From contig JAGIAQ010000011.1 of NCBI GenBank assembly GCA_017744795.1, positions 1-64,000 on the forward strand: a stretch of 64,000 bases of DNA, in the 5' to 3' direction. Each line of letters opens with the position of its first letter. Position 1 is the first letter of the stretch. Shown here piece after piece: positions 63,771 through 64,000 of this stretch. The DNA comes from Niabella sp. GTDB lineage: Bacteria; Bacteroidota; Bacteroidia; Chitinophagales; Chitinophagaceae. The position numbers and the translations under genes were made by a program. The notes beneath the pieces were generated by a model. It was not told the DNA's origin, did no database searches, and saw only the letters and a program-made list of their open reading frames with translations.

Positions 63771-64000
63771 TTACGCTCCTTCAATAATTTCGATGCATTT
63801 TTTTAAACTATCCTCCCAGTAGGGTATATCAAGCTGAAAGGTATTTTTAAAAGAAGACTTATCCAATACGGAATAAGAAGGCCGTTTTGCCGGTGTCGGA
63901 TAAGCTGAAGAAGGGATGGGATTTACAACGCAGTTGCTGTTAATAAGCTGCTTAATAGCAACGGCAAAATCGTACCAGGTAATAGCGCCCTCATTCGTGT
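63771..64000 (-). CDS. rfbD: dTDP-4-dehydrorhamnose reductase-like, C-terminal part (runs off the window end)
   Basis: Own minus-strand translation: TNEGAITWYDFAVAIKQLINSNCVVNPIPSSAYPTPAKRPSYSVLDKSSFKNTFQLDIPYWEDSLKKCIEIIEGA*; the AKRPxYSVLDK pattern is typical of RmlD/RfbD. Confidence 0.85.
   Translation of the reverse strand, partial: TNEGAITWYDFAVAIKQLINSNCVVNPIPSSAYPTPAKRPSYSVLDKSSFKNTFQLDIPYWEDSLKKCIEIIEGA

Noticed and set aside
1-64000. CRISPR array, tRNA, rRNA or transposase genes
   Set aside because: No regularly spaced direct repeats, cloverleaf sequences, rRNA signatures or DDE/HUH transposase motifs were recognised by eye.

Overview
This window is Bacteroidota chromosome. The gene set (SusC/SusD, HTCS-type sensor, GH43/GH127 enzymes, TAnnTTTG-like promoter boxes) suggests a Chitinophagaceae-like host, but that placement is inferred. 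Contents in order: a partial ECF sigma factor; glmS; a DUF4954-type protein; a compact four-gene + strand operon of giant uncharacterised proteins (5451-19301, about 4,600 aa in total); a PAS/GAF/HisKA protein without a visible ATPase domain, overlapping a single-domain response regulator; GH20 and ApbE; and a broad arabinose/arabinan utilisation region (galM, GH43 x4, GH5-like, DUF4965-type, GH127, a sensor/regulator pair encoded as two ORFs, SusC/SusD with a YncE/phosphoesterase protein, a GH79-like protein, and HAD-araB-araD-araA-SSS transporter). The region is interrupted by BaiN/YhiN-like, VanX-like, DUF5715-like and GlxA-like genes. The window ends with a thioesterase, a DsbD-like protein and a partial RfbD-like gene. 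The best candidate for an undescribed system is the four-gene block at 5451-19301. The proteins are very large, translationally coupled and lack obvious signal peptides. They carry dense motif blocks that I recall from uncharacterised proteins in other phyla, and none has a function I can assign. Secondary points: a two-ORF HTCS in which both ORFs need TTG starts, a SusCD-phosphoesterase operon, a 211-bp intergenic element with terminal inverted repeats and several hairpins, two perfect palindromes flanking the ara operon, and several dispersed intergenic repeats. No tRNA, rRNA, CRISPR array or transposase was recognised.
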